This document shows positions 42,922-50,208 of a stretch of 64,000 nt of DNA, one piece after another. Below the pieces are notes generated by a model that was not told the origin of the DNA, did no database searches, and worked only from the letters and a program-made list of their open reading frames with translations. A program made the position numbers and the translations under genes. Origin of the DNA: Streptomyces actuosus. Its GTDB lineage: Bacteria > Actinomycetota > Actinomycetes > Streptomycetales > Streptomycetaceae. How positions within the stretch are numbered: position 1 is the stretch's first letter; the number at the start of each line of letters is the position of its first letter. The DNA is taken from NCBI RefSeq assembly GCF_016921115.1, contig NZ_JAFFZS010000001.1:310001-374000 (forward strand), read 5' to 3'.

Positions 42922-43463
42922 GTCATCGGCCTCCGTTGGATGCGGTCCCGGAAGCGGTCGTAGGCCGCGGCCAGCGGTCCGGCCAGGGTGAGTGCGGGGG
43001 GCTGTTCCGGGGCGTTGGGATGGGGGCGGGTCGGGGCGCCGTGCCCGGCCTTCGCCAGGTGCTGCCCGAGCCGGTCCAGTTCCTCCTGGGACACGGCCGC
43101 GCGCAACCGGGGCATGAACTCCTCTTCCTCCTCGCGCACGTGGTCCTCGACCTCGGCCCGTAGTTCGGCCACGAGGTCGTCGGTCCGCTCGTCGCCCGCG
43201 GGCAGCCGGTCCAGGGCGAGGAGGGTCTTCTTCAGAGCCATGTGGTCGGCGAGGTGCCGGTCGATCTCCTGTTCCCCTTCGGGGATCGCCTCCCTGGCCA
43301 GCGGATAGACGAGCATCTCCTCCAGGGCGGCGTGCCGGGACAGCTCACGGATCATCAGCTCCACGACGGCCCGCCGCTGCTGGTCGGACGCCGCGGCACG
43401 GTAGTTGCGGAAGAGCTGCTCCGCCCTGCGGTGGTCGTTGACCAGCAGGTCAAGGCCGTCCAT
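42918..43463 (-). CDS. Hemerythrin-domain protein co-transcribed with the hydrogenase
   Basis: A 181-residue protein. Residues 1-130 form a four-helix hemerythrin-like bundle with a full ligand set: His11 (NDHRRAE), His44 and Glu48 (RHAALEE), His70 and His74 (DRHLADH), and His108 with following Glu residues (DHVREEEEEF). A di-iron site that binds O2 or NO is therefore expected. The C-terminal 50 residues are Pro/Ala-rich. It is tied to the small subunit by a 4-base overlap and to the upstream 538-residue gene by a 14-base overlap; GGAGGG precedes the ATG. A role in O2 buffering, O2 sensing or iron supply for the hydrogenase is plausible but unproven. Confidence 0.88.
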   Translation of the reverse strand: MDGLDLLVNDHRRAEQLFRNYRAAASDQQRRAVVELMIRELSRHAALEEMLVYPLAREAIPEGEQEIDRHLADHMALKKTLLALDRLPAGDERTDDLVAELRAEVEDHVREEEEEFMPRLRAAVSQEELDRLGQHLAKAGHGAPTRPHPNAPEQPPALTLAGPLAAAYDRFRDRIQRRPMT

Positions 43464-45066
43464 CGCGCCCTCCGTCGTGGGTCGGGGTCAGGGGGACGAG
43501 TTCGTTTGGGCGGAAGTAGTGGAAGCGGCCGTACCAGCCGTTGAGTTCGGCCGCGGGGTCGTCGTCGAGGGTGACGGCGACGTGCATGCTGCCGTCCACG
43601 TCGTGCAGGACGGCCGCGACGCGGGCGGTGCGCCCGTCCAGGAACATGTCCTGGGCGTCGGCGCCCCGCGCGGCGGGGCGCAGTCGTACGGCACTGCCGG
43701 CGGCCACCGGGACACCGTCCACGAGGACGGTGTCGGTGGTCGGGGACAGCCCGTCGTCGGCGCCGTCCCCCCACCAGGGCACGCCGGCGGCGGGCCCGGG
43801 GGACGCCGAGTCGGCGGCTTCGGGGAAGGGCCCGCCGGGACCGTGCGCGGCGGACCACGCCGGTGCCCGCGCGGCAGGTCGGCCGAGTGGCTGGGCGGCC
43901 GGTTGCGCCAGTGGCTGTGCGGCGGGTCGACCAAGTGGCTGTGGTGCGGGGCGCCCGGGCGGCTGCGCCGCGGGTTCCAGGGAGCGGATGGCGCCGTGCA
44001 GCCGGGCGAAGATCTCCGGCGGCATCGACTCGACGCGGTCGAGGATGTCGGCGGCGCGCCGGTCGGTGGCCCGTGCCTCGCGTTTCTCCTCGTCGGTCAG
44101 GAGGAGGGTGCGCAGGGTGAGGATCTCGTCGATCTCGGCGGCGTCGTGGAGGTCGCCGGGACTCTCGGGAGCCACCTGCGGATGGTCGGGCAGGAGGATC
44201 GGCGACGACAGCACCACTTCGCCGCACCCGGGTTCGCCTCCGAGGACGGGGAAGGTGTGCACGTTCCGGCACGCGCGGGCGTGCTCCTCGCAGTCGTCCG
44301 GCGGGTCGGTGAGGGAGACGAACTCGACTCCCTCACCGCCGATCAGCGTGTGGGTGGCCATCAGCGCATGGGCCAGCGCCTCGCCGCGGGGTGCGGTGGC
44401 GCCGCAGCGCGCGGGCCCGGTGTTCTCCGTGCGCACCCGGAGCCGGTGGAGCGCGGGGGCACCCGGCGGGCCGTCCCGCAAGGGCTCGGCCCGAACGGTC
44501 GTCACGGCGTCCACCTGCTCGCGGCGGCGCACCACGCGTCCGGCTCCACCGGCCACGCTCTCGTGCTCCTCCCCCGGTGCCGACCCGGCCGGCAGGCACA
44601 GATCGCCGGTGAGGAGCCGGTCCAGGGCGACGGTGGCCTCGACCTCGCGGGGCACGGCCTCGTCGAAGGCGAGATGGACGTCGTCGCCGTCCGCCAACGA
44701 CTCGACCTGCCGATGGGCCCCGTCGGGCAGCAACTCCTCGACCTGCTTGCGCTGGAGGTGGAGGTAGCGCACCCGCACCCGCAGCACGGCCCCCGGCACG
44801 GCGCGCACCAGGCATTCCGTCTGCTGGTACCAGGCGTCCACCGCCCCGGACAGGCCTTCGGCCACGGGGCCGTCGTGTTCGGCCCATTCGCGCGGGGCGA
44901 GGACGCCGAACTGCCAGCGCACCCGGTTCTTGGCGGAGGAGCGACGGTAGGGGTAGAGGAGGTATCCCTCGTAGAGGACGGCGTCGGCAACCGCGCGCAA
45001 ACGCTCGAAGACGTCGTCGGGGAGCACCGTCCCGTTGGCGCATCCCTCGTGGGCACCGACCGCCAT
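43450..45066 (-). CDS. 538-residue protein of unknown function, first gene of the hydrogenase structural operon
   Basis: A large soluble protein without a membrane segment or known cofactor motif. The N-terminal part (about 1-260) starts with LPDDVFERLRAVADAVLYEGYLLYPYRRSSAKNR and looks like a mixed alpha/beta domain. A middle part (about 260-360) contains CEEHARACRN, SSPILLPDHPQVAPESPGDL and EIDEILTLRTLLLTDEEK. A low-complexity linker of repeated QPLGRPAA/QPAAQ units follows (about 360-405). A C-terminal domain (about 440-538) contains VRLRPAARGADAQDMFLDGR and HVAVTLDDDPAAELNGWYGRFHYF. I cannot assign a named family. GAGGAGG precedes the ATG at 45066; an in-frame ATG 24 bases earlier is less likely. 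Confidence 0.85.
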   Translation of the reverse strand: MAVGAHEGCANGTVLPDDVFERLRAVADAVLYEGYLLYPYRRSSAKNRVRWQFGVLAPREWAEHDGPVAEGLSGAVDAWYQQTECLVRAVPGAVLRVRVRYLHLQRKQVEELLPDGAHRQVESLADGDDVHLAFDEAVPREVEATVALDRLLTGDLCLPAGSAPGEEHESVAGGAGRVVRRREQVDAVTTVRAEPLRDGPPGAPALHRLRVRTENTGPARCGATAPRGEALAHALMATHTLIGGEGVEFVSLTDPPDDCEEHARACRNVHTFPVLGGEPGCGEVVLSSPILLPDHPQVAPESPGDLHDAAEIDEILTLRTLLLTDEEKREARATDRRAADILDRVESMPPEIFARLHGAIRSLEPAAQPPGRPAPQPLGRPAAQPLAQPAAQPLGRPAARAPAWSAAHGPGGPFPEAADSASPGPAAGVPWWGDGADDGLSPTTDTVLVDGVPVAAGSAVRLRPAARGADAQDMFLDGRTARVAAVLHDVDGSMHVAVTLDDDPAAELNGWYGRFHYFRPNELVPLTPTHDGGRDGRP

Positions 45067-45325
45067 CTCGCCTCCTCGTCCGGCTGGCAAGGCCTACGTC
45101 CGCCATCCGTTCCACCACGCTCACACGGTTCACACCGCGGCGCCTCTTGTGGCGGAACGGGGATGCGCCGACCGGGGGTTCCGCTCAGGGCCCGGCGGCG
45201 GGAGGCGCGCGGGCCCGGTGAGGGGCAAGCAGGGGCCCGGGACGTGGAGCGGGGGTGGCGGCTCCGGCCGGGGGCGGCAACTCAGGCCGGGGCGGAGGCC
45301 TCGGGGCGTCGTCGTGCGTGTGCCG

Positions 45326-45925
45326 TCAGGCCGTCGGCGGCGAGCCGAGGCACTCCAGGGCGGCGGTGACCGTCCTGCTGAGCTCCTGCGCGTCGGCCCC
45401 GGCGCGTGAGCGCAGGTTCACACCGTGGGCGAGCAGCGCCAACACGTCCGCCGCCGTCGCGGGAACGGTCCCCGGGCCCAACTGGCCGCGGGCCTCGGCC
45501 GTCACGAGCGCGGCGTGCATCGCGTCGCGCAACTCCCGGTGCTGCGCGTCGAGGACGGCACGCACGTCGGCGTCGCCGGCCTCCGCGCCCGCCTGCGCGT
45601 TGGAGACCATGCAGCCCCAGCGGGCGTGAGCTCCCGAGCAGCGGTCCCGGATCAGGCCGTCGAAGAACTCGGCGACGGCGGGCAGACCCCGCTCGTCCTC
45701 GGCGAGTCGGCGCAGGACCGGCCGGGAGCGCTGCTCGACGTAGTGGCGCAGGGCGGCCCGGTAGAGCTCCTGTTTGCCACCGAAGGTGGCATACAGGCTG
45801 GAGCGGTTGAGGCCGGTCTCGCTCACGATGTCCTGGATCCCTGTCGCGGCCAGGCCCTGCCGCCAGAAGAGCCCGACCACCGTGTCCAGGGCCGCGTCCG
45901 GATCGAAGTGCTTGATGTCCGGCAT
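45326..45925 (-). CDS. TetR/AcrR family transcriptional regulator
   Basis: A 199-residue regulator. The helix-turn-helix GIQDIVSETGLNRSSLYATFGGK is at about residues 29-51, followed by a helical domain with the sequence SGAHARWGCMVSNA typical of the AcrR/YxaF-like group; the Cys there could respond to thiol-reactive compounds. It is divergent from the peroxiredoxin gene, with two related palindromes between them, so it probably represses both. The intervening 259 bases to the hydrogenase operon start (45067-45325) must hold that operon's promoter; I could not identify a convincing one. Confidence 0.88.
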   Translation of the reverse strand: MPDIKHFDPDAALDTVVGLFWRQGLAATGIQDIVSETGLNRSSLYATFGGKQELYRAALRHYVEQRSRPVLRRLAEDERGLPAVAEFFDGLIRDRCSGAHARWGCMVSNAQAGAEAGDADVRAVLDAQHRELRDAMHAALVTAEARGQLGPGTVPATAADVLALLAHGVNLRSRAGADAQELSRTVTAALECLGSPPTA

Positions 45926-45940
45926 GCCTCGTCCCGCTGT

Positions 45941-46004
45941 CTTGGAATCCCTGTTCCAAGATACCTCCGACCCGGTTAACCTGGAACGATCGTTTCAAGA
46001 TAGT
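45941..46004 (+). promoter_or_regulatory. Two TetR-type palindromes and promoter of the peroxiredoxin gene
   Basis: Site 1 at 45941-45960 has arms CTTGGAA and TTCCAAG around a 6-base centre. Site 2 at 45981-45999 is the related imperfect palindrome CTGGAACGATCGTTTCAAG. A promoter TTAACC (45976-45981), 17-base spacer, GATAGT (45999-46004) has site 2 exactly in its spacer, a classic repression position. GATA follows both sites. Confidence 0.75.
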
Positions 46005-46052
46005 GGAGGGGGAACACCCCCCACGCCTGTCGCCATCAGGAGGAACCGCGGC

Positions 46053-46703
46053 ATGACCAGCCTCAACGCCGAACTGCGCGCCTTCCACGAAGCCCGCGGC
46101 CAGGAGATACCCGCCGAGATCCGGCAGATCATGCAGCGCGCCGGCCGGGAGCTCGCCGACTCCGGGCAGGCCGAGCGCGCCCTCGCCGCCGGCGACTCGG
46201 CGCCCCGCTTCCGGCTGCCGTCGGCGACGGGCCGCACGGTGGCCCTGGACGACCTGCTGCACGACGGCCCCGTCGTGCTGACGTTCTACCGCGGTGCCTG
46301 GTGCCCGTACTGCAACCTCGCCCTGCACGCCCTCCAGCAGCACCATGCCGCCGTCACCGCCCGCGGCGCCCGTCTCGTCGCCGTGTCCCCGCAGGTCCCC
46401 GACGAGTCCCTCACACTCACCGAGAAGCACGGACTCGCCTTCGACGTCCTCAGTGACGTCGGCTCCGACACCGCCCGCCAGTACGGCCTGGCCTTCGACC
46501 TGCCCGACGATCTCGCCGCCGTCTACGACACGCTCGGCTTCGAGCTCCAGCGCGTCAACGGCGGCCACCCGCGCACCCTGCCGCTGCCCGCGACCTACGT
46601 GCTCGACGGGGCGGGCACCGTCCGCTGGGCGTTCGTCGACGCCGACTACACCGCCCGCGCCGAACCCGCCGACATCCTCGACGCCCTCGACGCCCTCGGC
46701 TGA
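46053..46703 (+). CDS. AhpC/TSA family peroxiredoxin-like protein
   Basis: A 216-residue thioredoxin-fold protein. The active-site region FYRGAWCPYCNLAL (about 79-92) has a CxxC pair in place of the single peroxidatic Cys of classical Prx, as in the DUF899/AhpC-TSA 'WCPYC' subgroup. It is followed by VAVSPQVPDESLTLTEKHGLAFDVLSD and a C-terminal strand region TYVLDGAGTVRWAFVDADYTAR. It is probably a cytoplasmic thiol peroxidase or disulfide reductase. A good AGGAGG lies before the ATG. Divergence from TetR with two operators indicates induction by an electrophile or oxidant (inference). Confidence 0.85.
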   Translation: MTSLNAELRAFHEARGQEIPAEIRQIMQRAGRELADSGQAERALAAGDSAPRFRLPSATGRTVALDDLLHDGPVVLTFYRGAWCPYCNLALHALQQHHAAVTARGARLVAVSPQVPDESLTLTEKHGLAFDVLSDVGSDTARQYGLAFDLPDDLAAVYDTLGFELQRVNGGHPRTLPLPATYVLDGAGTVRWAFVDADYTARAEPADILDALDALG

Positions 46704-46911
46704 ACCGCCCGAACCCGCGGCCCGGTCGACACGGCGGGGCCCGGACCGCAGGCCGGACCCGGAGTGCCCGGACCGACGCCCTGGCCCTGCCGTCGGGCAC
46801 CCCGGCACAGGTCAGGGCATCGACGACGCCGACCGGCCGGGCGAGCGGCGCGGGCCCCTGCCGGGGACGGCAGCGCAGCCGGGCCGCGGCCGGGCCCGCC
46901 CGGCGGCCGCG

Positions 46912-47964
46912 TCACGGGGCGGGTTCGATCACGGTCTTGACGTCGTCCGGCCGCCGATCGAAGGCCTCGGCCGCCCGCGCGAGGGGCAGGCGGCGGGTGA
47001 GGAGGCGGTGCAGCCAGGCGTGGTCGGCGCGGGCGAGGGCGTCGGCGGCCTGCCGGTAGTGCCGCAGGTTGGCGTTGACGGAGCCCACCACGACGTCGTT
47101 CTCCAGGACGATCTCGCGGTTCACCGTGCCCGCGTCCACGGTCAGCCGGCGGCCGCCGGGCGACACGCCGGTGAGGCAGACCACCCCGTAGGAGGCGGTG
47201 CCGCGGATCGCGTCGACCACCACCCGGCCTGCTCCCGTCGTCTCGACAACGACATCGGGTCGTACGGCGTCCAGCACCTCGTCCACAGAGTCGCTGTGGT
47301 AGGCCGCCCCCAGCTCCCTGACCAGGTCGGGCTTCGGCCCGTCCGTGACGCGGTCGAGGACGTGGACGTCGAGGCCGCGCTGACGGCCGAGCAGCGCGGC
47401 CAGCAGCCCGATGGGGCCGGCGCCCGTGACCAGGACCCGCTGCGGCTCGAACCAGGACCGGGAGCCCACGCGCTCGATCTGCTCCCAGGCCTTCGCGACG
47501 ACGCTCGTCGGCTCCGTGAGGACGCCCGCGACGCCCAGTGCGGCATCGACCCGGACGGCGTATCCGGGGTCGACGCACCACAGCTCGGAGCCGTAGCCGT
47601 CGAGTTCCTTGATGCCGCGCTCCCGGTACCGGCCGTTGCGGCACATGTCGAATTCGCCGCGCGCGCACGCACCGCACGGCTCGGGATCGGGTCGCCGCAC
47701 GACACCCGCGATCAGGTCGCCGGCCTCGAAGCCGCTGCCCTCGGGGGCCTCCTCCACCCGGCCCAGCGACTCGTGGCCCAGGATCAGCCGGTCGCTCCCC
47801 GTCGGAGCCCGGCCGTATCCGCCGGAGGCGATCTCGCGGTCCGTACCGCACACCCCGACGGCCAGGCCGCGGACGAGGAGGTCGGTGGCGGCCTGTTTCG
47901 GCTCCTCGACCTCACGCACGTCGAGGGAACCCTCGTGCCCGGGGCGGACGTTCAGTGCGCGCAT
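46912..47964 (-). CDS. Glucose 1-dehydrogenase-like zinc alcohol dehydrogenase (MDR family)
   Basis: A 350-residue medium-chain dehydrogenase. It has catalytic zinc ligands in CGTDREI (Cys39) and GHES (His64-Glu65), a structural zinc loop PEPCGACARGEFDMC (about 94-108, with one further Cys) and the cofactor motif VTGAGPIGLLAALLG (about 183-197). The C-terminal domain has the glucose dehydrogenase-C pattern (VNREIVLENDVVVGSVNANLRHY near 289), as in archaeal-type glucose dehydrogenases. It probably oxidises glucose or another aldose to its lactone with NAD(P). GAGAGGATGAGG precedes the ATG. Confidence 0.88.
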   Translation of the reverse strand: MRALNVRPGHEGSLDVREVEEPKQAATDLLVRGLAVGVCGTDREIASGGYGRAPTGSDRLILGHESLGRVEEAPEGSGFEAGDLIAGVVRRPDPEPCGACARGEFDMCRNGRYRERGIKELDGYGSELWCVDPGYAVRVDAALGVAGVLTEPTSVVAKAWEQIERVGSRSWFEPQRVLVTGAGPIGLLAALLGRQRGLDVHVLDRVTDGPKPDLVRELGAAYHSDSVDEVLDAVRPDVVVETTGAGRVVVDAIRGTASYGVVCLTGVSPGGRRLTVDAGTVNREIVLENDVVVGSVNANLRHYRQAADALARADHAWLHRLLTRRLPLARAAEAFDRRPDDVKTVIEPAP

Positions 47965-48424
47965 ACCTCATCCTCTCCATGGGTCGACGGGCGGCACGCC
48001 GCTCCCCTGCGGCGCGACCGCCGGGTGTGGAGTACCGCGGGACGGCGCGGTCACACCGGGCGCTGCACGGGCGAGCGGCGCCGAAGGGGAGCACAGGCCG
48101 GTGGGACGGCCGGAAACGCGTGCCGACTCGGCCCAACCCGTGAACCCCTGAATCGAAAGCCCACCGCGGGGACCGGGGCGCCACGGGGTTCCGGGGCCGG
48201 CGGGGAGCGGGGACGTCCGGCCGGGAACGCGCCCGATGCCGGGCCGGAACCGCACGGGGTTCGGGGCGGTGGACGGGCCGCGTGCCGAGTGCGCGCCGGT
48301 CGCTGCGCGGCGAGCGGGGAGCGCGACATCAAATTGGACAAAATGCCCGAAAAGTGAATAAAGGACACGTGAAGGGGACTCGTTGCACAAGGCACAAATC
48401 ACTCCCGGAGAGGAGACGACGGCC
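47965..48424. other. Gene-free divergent region with an AT-rich promoter patch
   Basis: The 460 bases between glucose dehydrogenase and the SPW-repeat gene hold no convincing gene. The last 110 bases (about 48328-48400) are strikingly AT-rich for this genome and contain a promoter-like TTGGAC (48334-48339), 16-base spacer, GAATAA (48356-48361) pointing at the SPW gene. This fits a well-expressed or stress-controlled promoter. Confidence 0.55.
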
Positions 48425-48874
48425 ATGTCGTATCCGCAACACACCGGCGAGATGGCTTCACATCCCGAGATCGCCGAGATGCGAGAGCGTCTCGAACGCA
48501 CCGCTTCCAGCGGCCAGGCCATCGCCGTGGAGGGTTTGATCCTCCTCGCGGGTGTCTACATCGCGATCTCGCCGTGGGTCGTGCATTTCACCAACGAACC
48601 GAACATCACCGTCAACAACCTCGTCGTCGGCATCACCGTCGGCCTGATCGGCCTCGCCCTGACCCTCGCACCGGAGCGGATGTTCCGGCTGGCCTGGGTC
48701 GTGGCGCCGCTCGGCCTCTGGCTGCTGCTCTCGCCGTGGGTGGTGACGGCGAGCCACAGCGCGCGGGCCGGCATCGTCTGGAACAACTGCTGGGTGGGCG
48801 GTGCCACCATCGTTCTGGGCCTGGCCGCCATGGGACTGACCATCGGGGTCACCCGGCGCAGCGGCCAGCGCTGA
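48425..48874 (+). CDS. SPW-repeat membrane protein
   Basis: A 149-residue integral membrane protein with four hydrophobic helices arranged as two repeats. Each first helix ends in the eponymous SPW motif (ISPWVVHF near residue 47, LSPWVVTA near residue 102), followed by a second helix (NLVVGITVGLIGLALTL; CWVGGATIVLGLAAMGLTIG). SPW proteins are common in actinobacteria, often under general-stress sigma control; the biochemical role is unknown. The ATG at 48425 follows GGAGAGGAG. A small hairpin lies right after the stop codon. Confidence 0.88.
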   Translation: MSYPQHTGEMASHPEIAEMRERLERTASSGQAIAVEGLILLAGVYIAISPWVVHFTNEPNITVNNLVVGITVGLIGLALTLAPERMFRLAWVVAPLGLWLLLSPWVVTASHSARAGIVWNNCWVGGATIVLGLAAMGLTIGVTRRSGQR

Positions 48875-48879
48875 ACCGG

Positions 48880-48900
48880 GCCGGCCCCCACCGGGCCGGC
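48880..48900 (+). terminator. Hairpin after the SPW-repeat gene
   Basis: An 8-base-pair stem GCCGGCCC/GGGCCGGC (48880-48887 and 48893-48900) with a 5-base loop, 5 bases after the stop codon. The rest of the 343-base gap up to 49217 holds only the palindrome at 49146. Confidence 0.7.
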
Positions 48901-49145
48901 ACCAGCGCGGGCGCGCCTCGCCGCCTCGCCGGAGCGGGGCGAGGGGCGCCCGCAGGATCCGCGGTGAGCACGATGTCCGACGGCGGCCGAGAAGCGGTCG
49001 GCGTCATGAACGTCGATCCGACGGCCAGGATCCGTGTGCACCACCGTCCGCGCGGACGGCTGCCGTGCCCGGCTCCGCCGGCCGGCAGGCGCCCCCACCC
49101 CTTGCCACCCGAACCGACCCGGAGCCGGTCCTCACGCCGCCCCGG

Positions 49146-49163
49146 GCATACCGATCGGTATGC
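49146..49163. promoter_or_regulatory. Perfect 18-base palindrome upstream of the DUF1330-like gene
   Basis: GCATACCGATCGGTATGC is a perfect palindrome 54 bases upstream of the GTG at 49218. The form ATACCGATCGGTAT is typical of TetR-family operators, but no regulator gene is adjacent, so the binding protein would be encoded elsewhere. Confidence 0.75.
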
Positions 49164-49217
49164 TCGGGGCGGCCGGCCCTCCGCCGAGGGCGAGGATCTC
49201 CGTGAAAGGGGTGTTAC

Positions 49218-49598
49218 GTGGCCGTCGACCCCACGGGCGCCGATCTCAAGCGCCTGCTCGCCGAGGACCCCGGTGGCCCGGTGGTCATGCTCAACCTGCT
49301 GCGCTTCGCACCGGGCGGCAGGAGTCTGTATCAGGAGTACGCCGGTCACCTGGAGAAGACGTTCCTCCCCCGCTACGGCGGGCAGGTCCTGTACGCAGGT
49401 TCCGGCGCCACCGCGCTGGTGGCCGGGGACGGACAGGCCTGGGACGCGGTGATCCTCGTGCGGTACCCGAGCCGCGAGGCGTTCAGCAGGATGGTGGCCG
49501 ATCCCGAGTACCAGAAGGTCACCGAACTGCGCACCAGGGCGCTGGAGGAAGCCGTGCTCCAGCCCACGACGCAGTGGCATCCGAGCACCGAGGCCTGA
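49218..49598 (+). CDS. DUF1330 domain (dimeric alpha+beta barrel) protein
   Basis: A 126-residue protein of the dimeric alpha/beta barrel (ferredoxin-like) superfamily. It has PVVMLNLLRFAPGGRSLYQEY (about 21-41), GGQVLYAGSGATALVAG, WDAVILVRYPSREAFSRMVADPEYQKV (about 74-100) with the usual RYPSxxAFxxM signature, and a C-terminal TRALEEAVLQPTTQW. Relatives act as small monooxygenase-like or isomerase-like enzymes, mostly uncharacterised. The start is GTG 49218, preceded by GAAAGGGG. It is probably controlled through the upstream palindrome. Confidence 0.8.
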   Translation: MAVDPTGADLKRLLAEDPGGPVVMLNLLRFAPGGRSLYQEYAGHLEKTFLPRYGGQVLYAGSGATALVAGDGQAWDAVILVRYPSREAFSRMVADPEYQKVTELRTRALEEAVLQPTTQWHPSTEA

Positions 49599-50208
49599 CC
49601 GGCGGGCGCGCCGCAGCCCGGACGCGCACACAACTGCGCCCGGCACCGCGCGATCACCACGCGCGCGATCATCACGCCCCCCGGCGGAACGCCCGGGGGC
49701 GTCGCCGTTTCCGTCGAGCGCTGCCACCGGGTAGGCGCAGCGCACCCATCGGCCGAACGCCCGGACCCGTCCCGGGGCCCGGGCGCCCCGTCCCCGGCCT
49801 CGCCGCACTCGGCGTACATCGGCCCGGGCACCGGCCGGTGCGGTCGCCTCGACGGACTCCGTGCTCTCGGTGGGTTCGGGCGGCACGACGGTGGGGCCTG
49901 GTTCGGGAATCGAGAGACCCCCGCCGATCACCCGGACGGCTCCGACAGCGGGACCGTCCGGGTGATCGGGCCCCCGGTCGACGTTTCACCTCGGCGCAGC
50001 GGGTGACTTCACCACCCGAATCGGTGACCGGGGCCCGTCCCGGCCAACGGCTCGACGCCACACCGGCAACCGTGTGCGGACCGTGCGCACGGAAACGGCA
50101 GCCGCCCACCCCGAAAGGGCCCTGCGACCGGAACGGTCGCACGTCGACGAAGGGTCTGCTCGCAGGTGTGTTCTGCCGGTCCTCCGCCCCGCCGACACAC
50201 CCGAGGTC
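49599..50208. other. Gene-free stretch (610 bases) with an isolated long inverted repeat
   Basis: It contains no convincing reading frame. The main structure is a perfect 16-base-pair inverted repeat, arms CCGATCACCCGGACGG (49924-49939) and its complement (49954-49969), with a 14-base loop. It is more than 300 bases from the upstream gene and 240 before the sigma factor start. A GTTT-N14-GGGTGA pair (49983-50006) resembles a SigB-type promoter and could drive the sigma gene. Confidence 0.55.

Noticed and set aside
46704..46911. GC-rich inverted words between the peroxiredoxin and glucose dehydrogenase genes as a terminator
   Set aside because: Only imperfect, overlapping GGCC/CGGG words were found; no stable stem with a defined loop.
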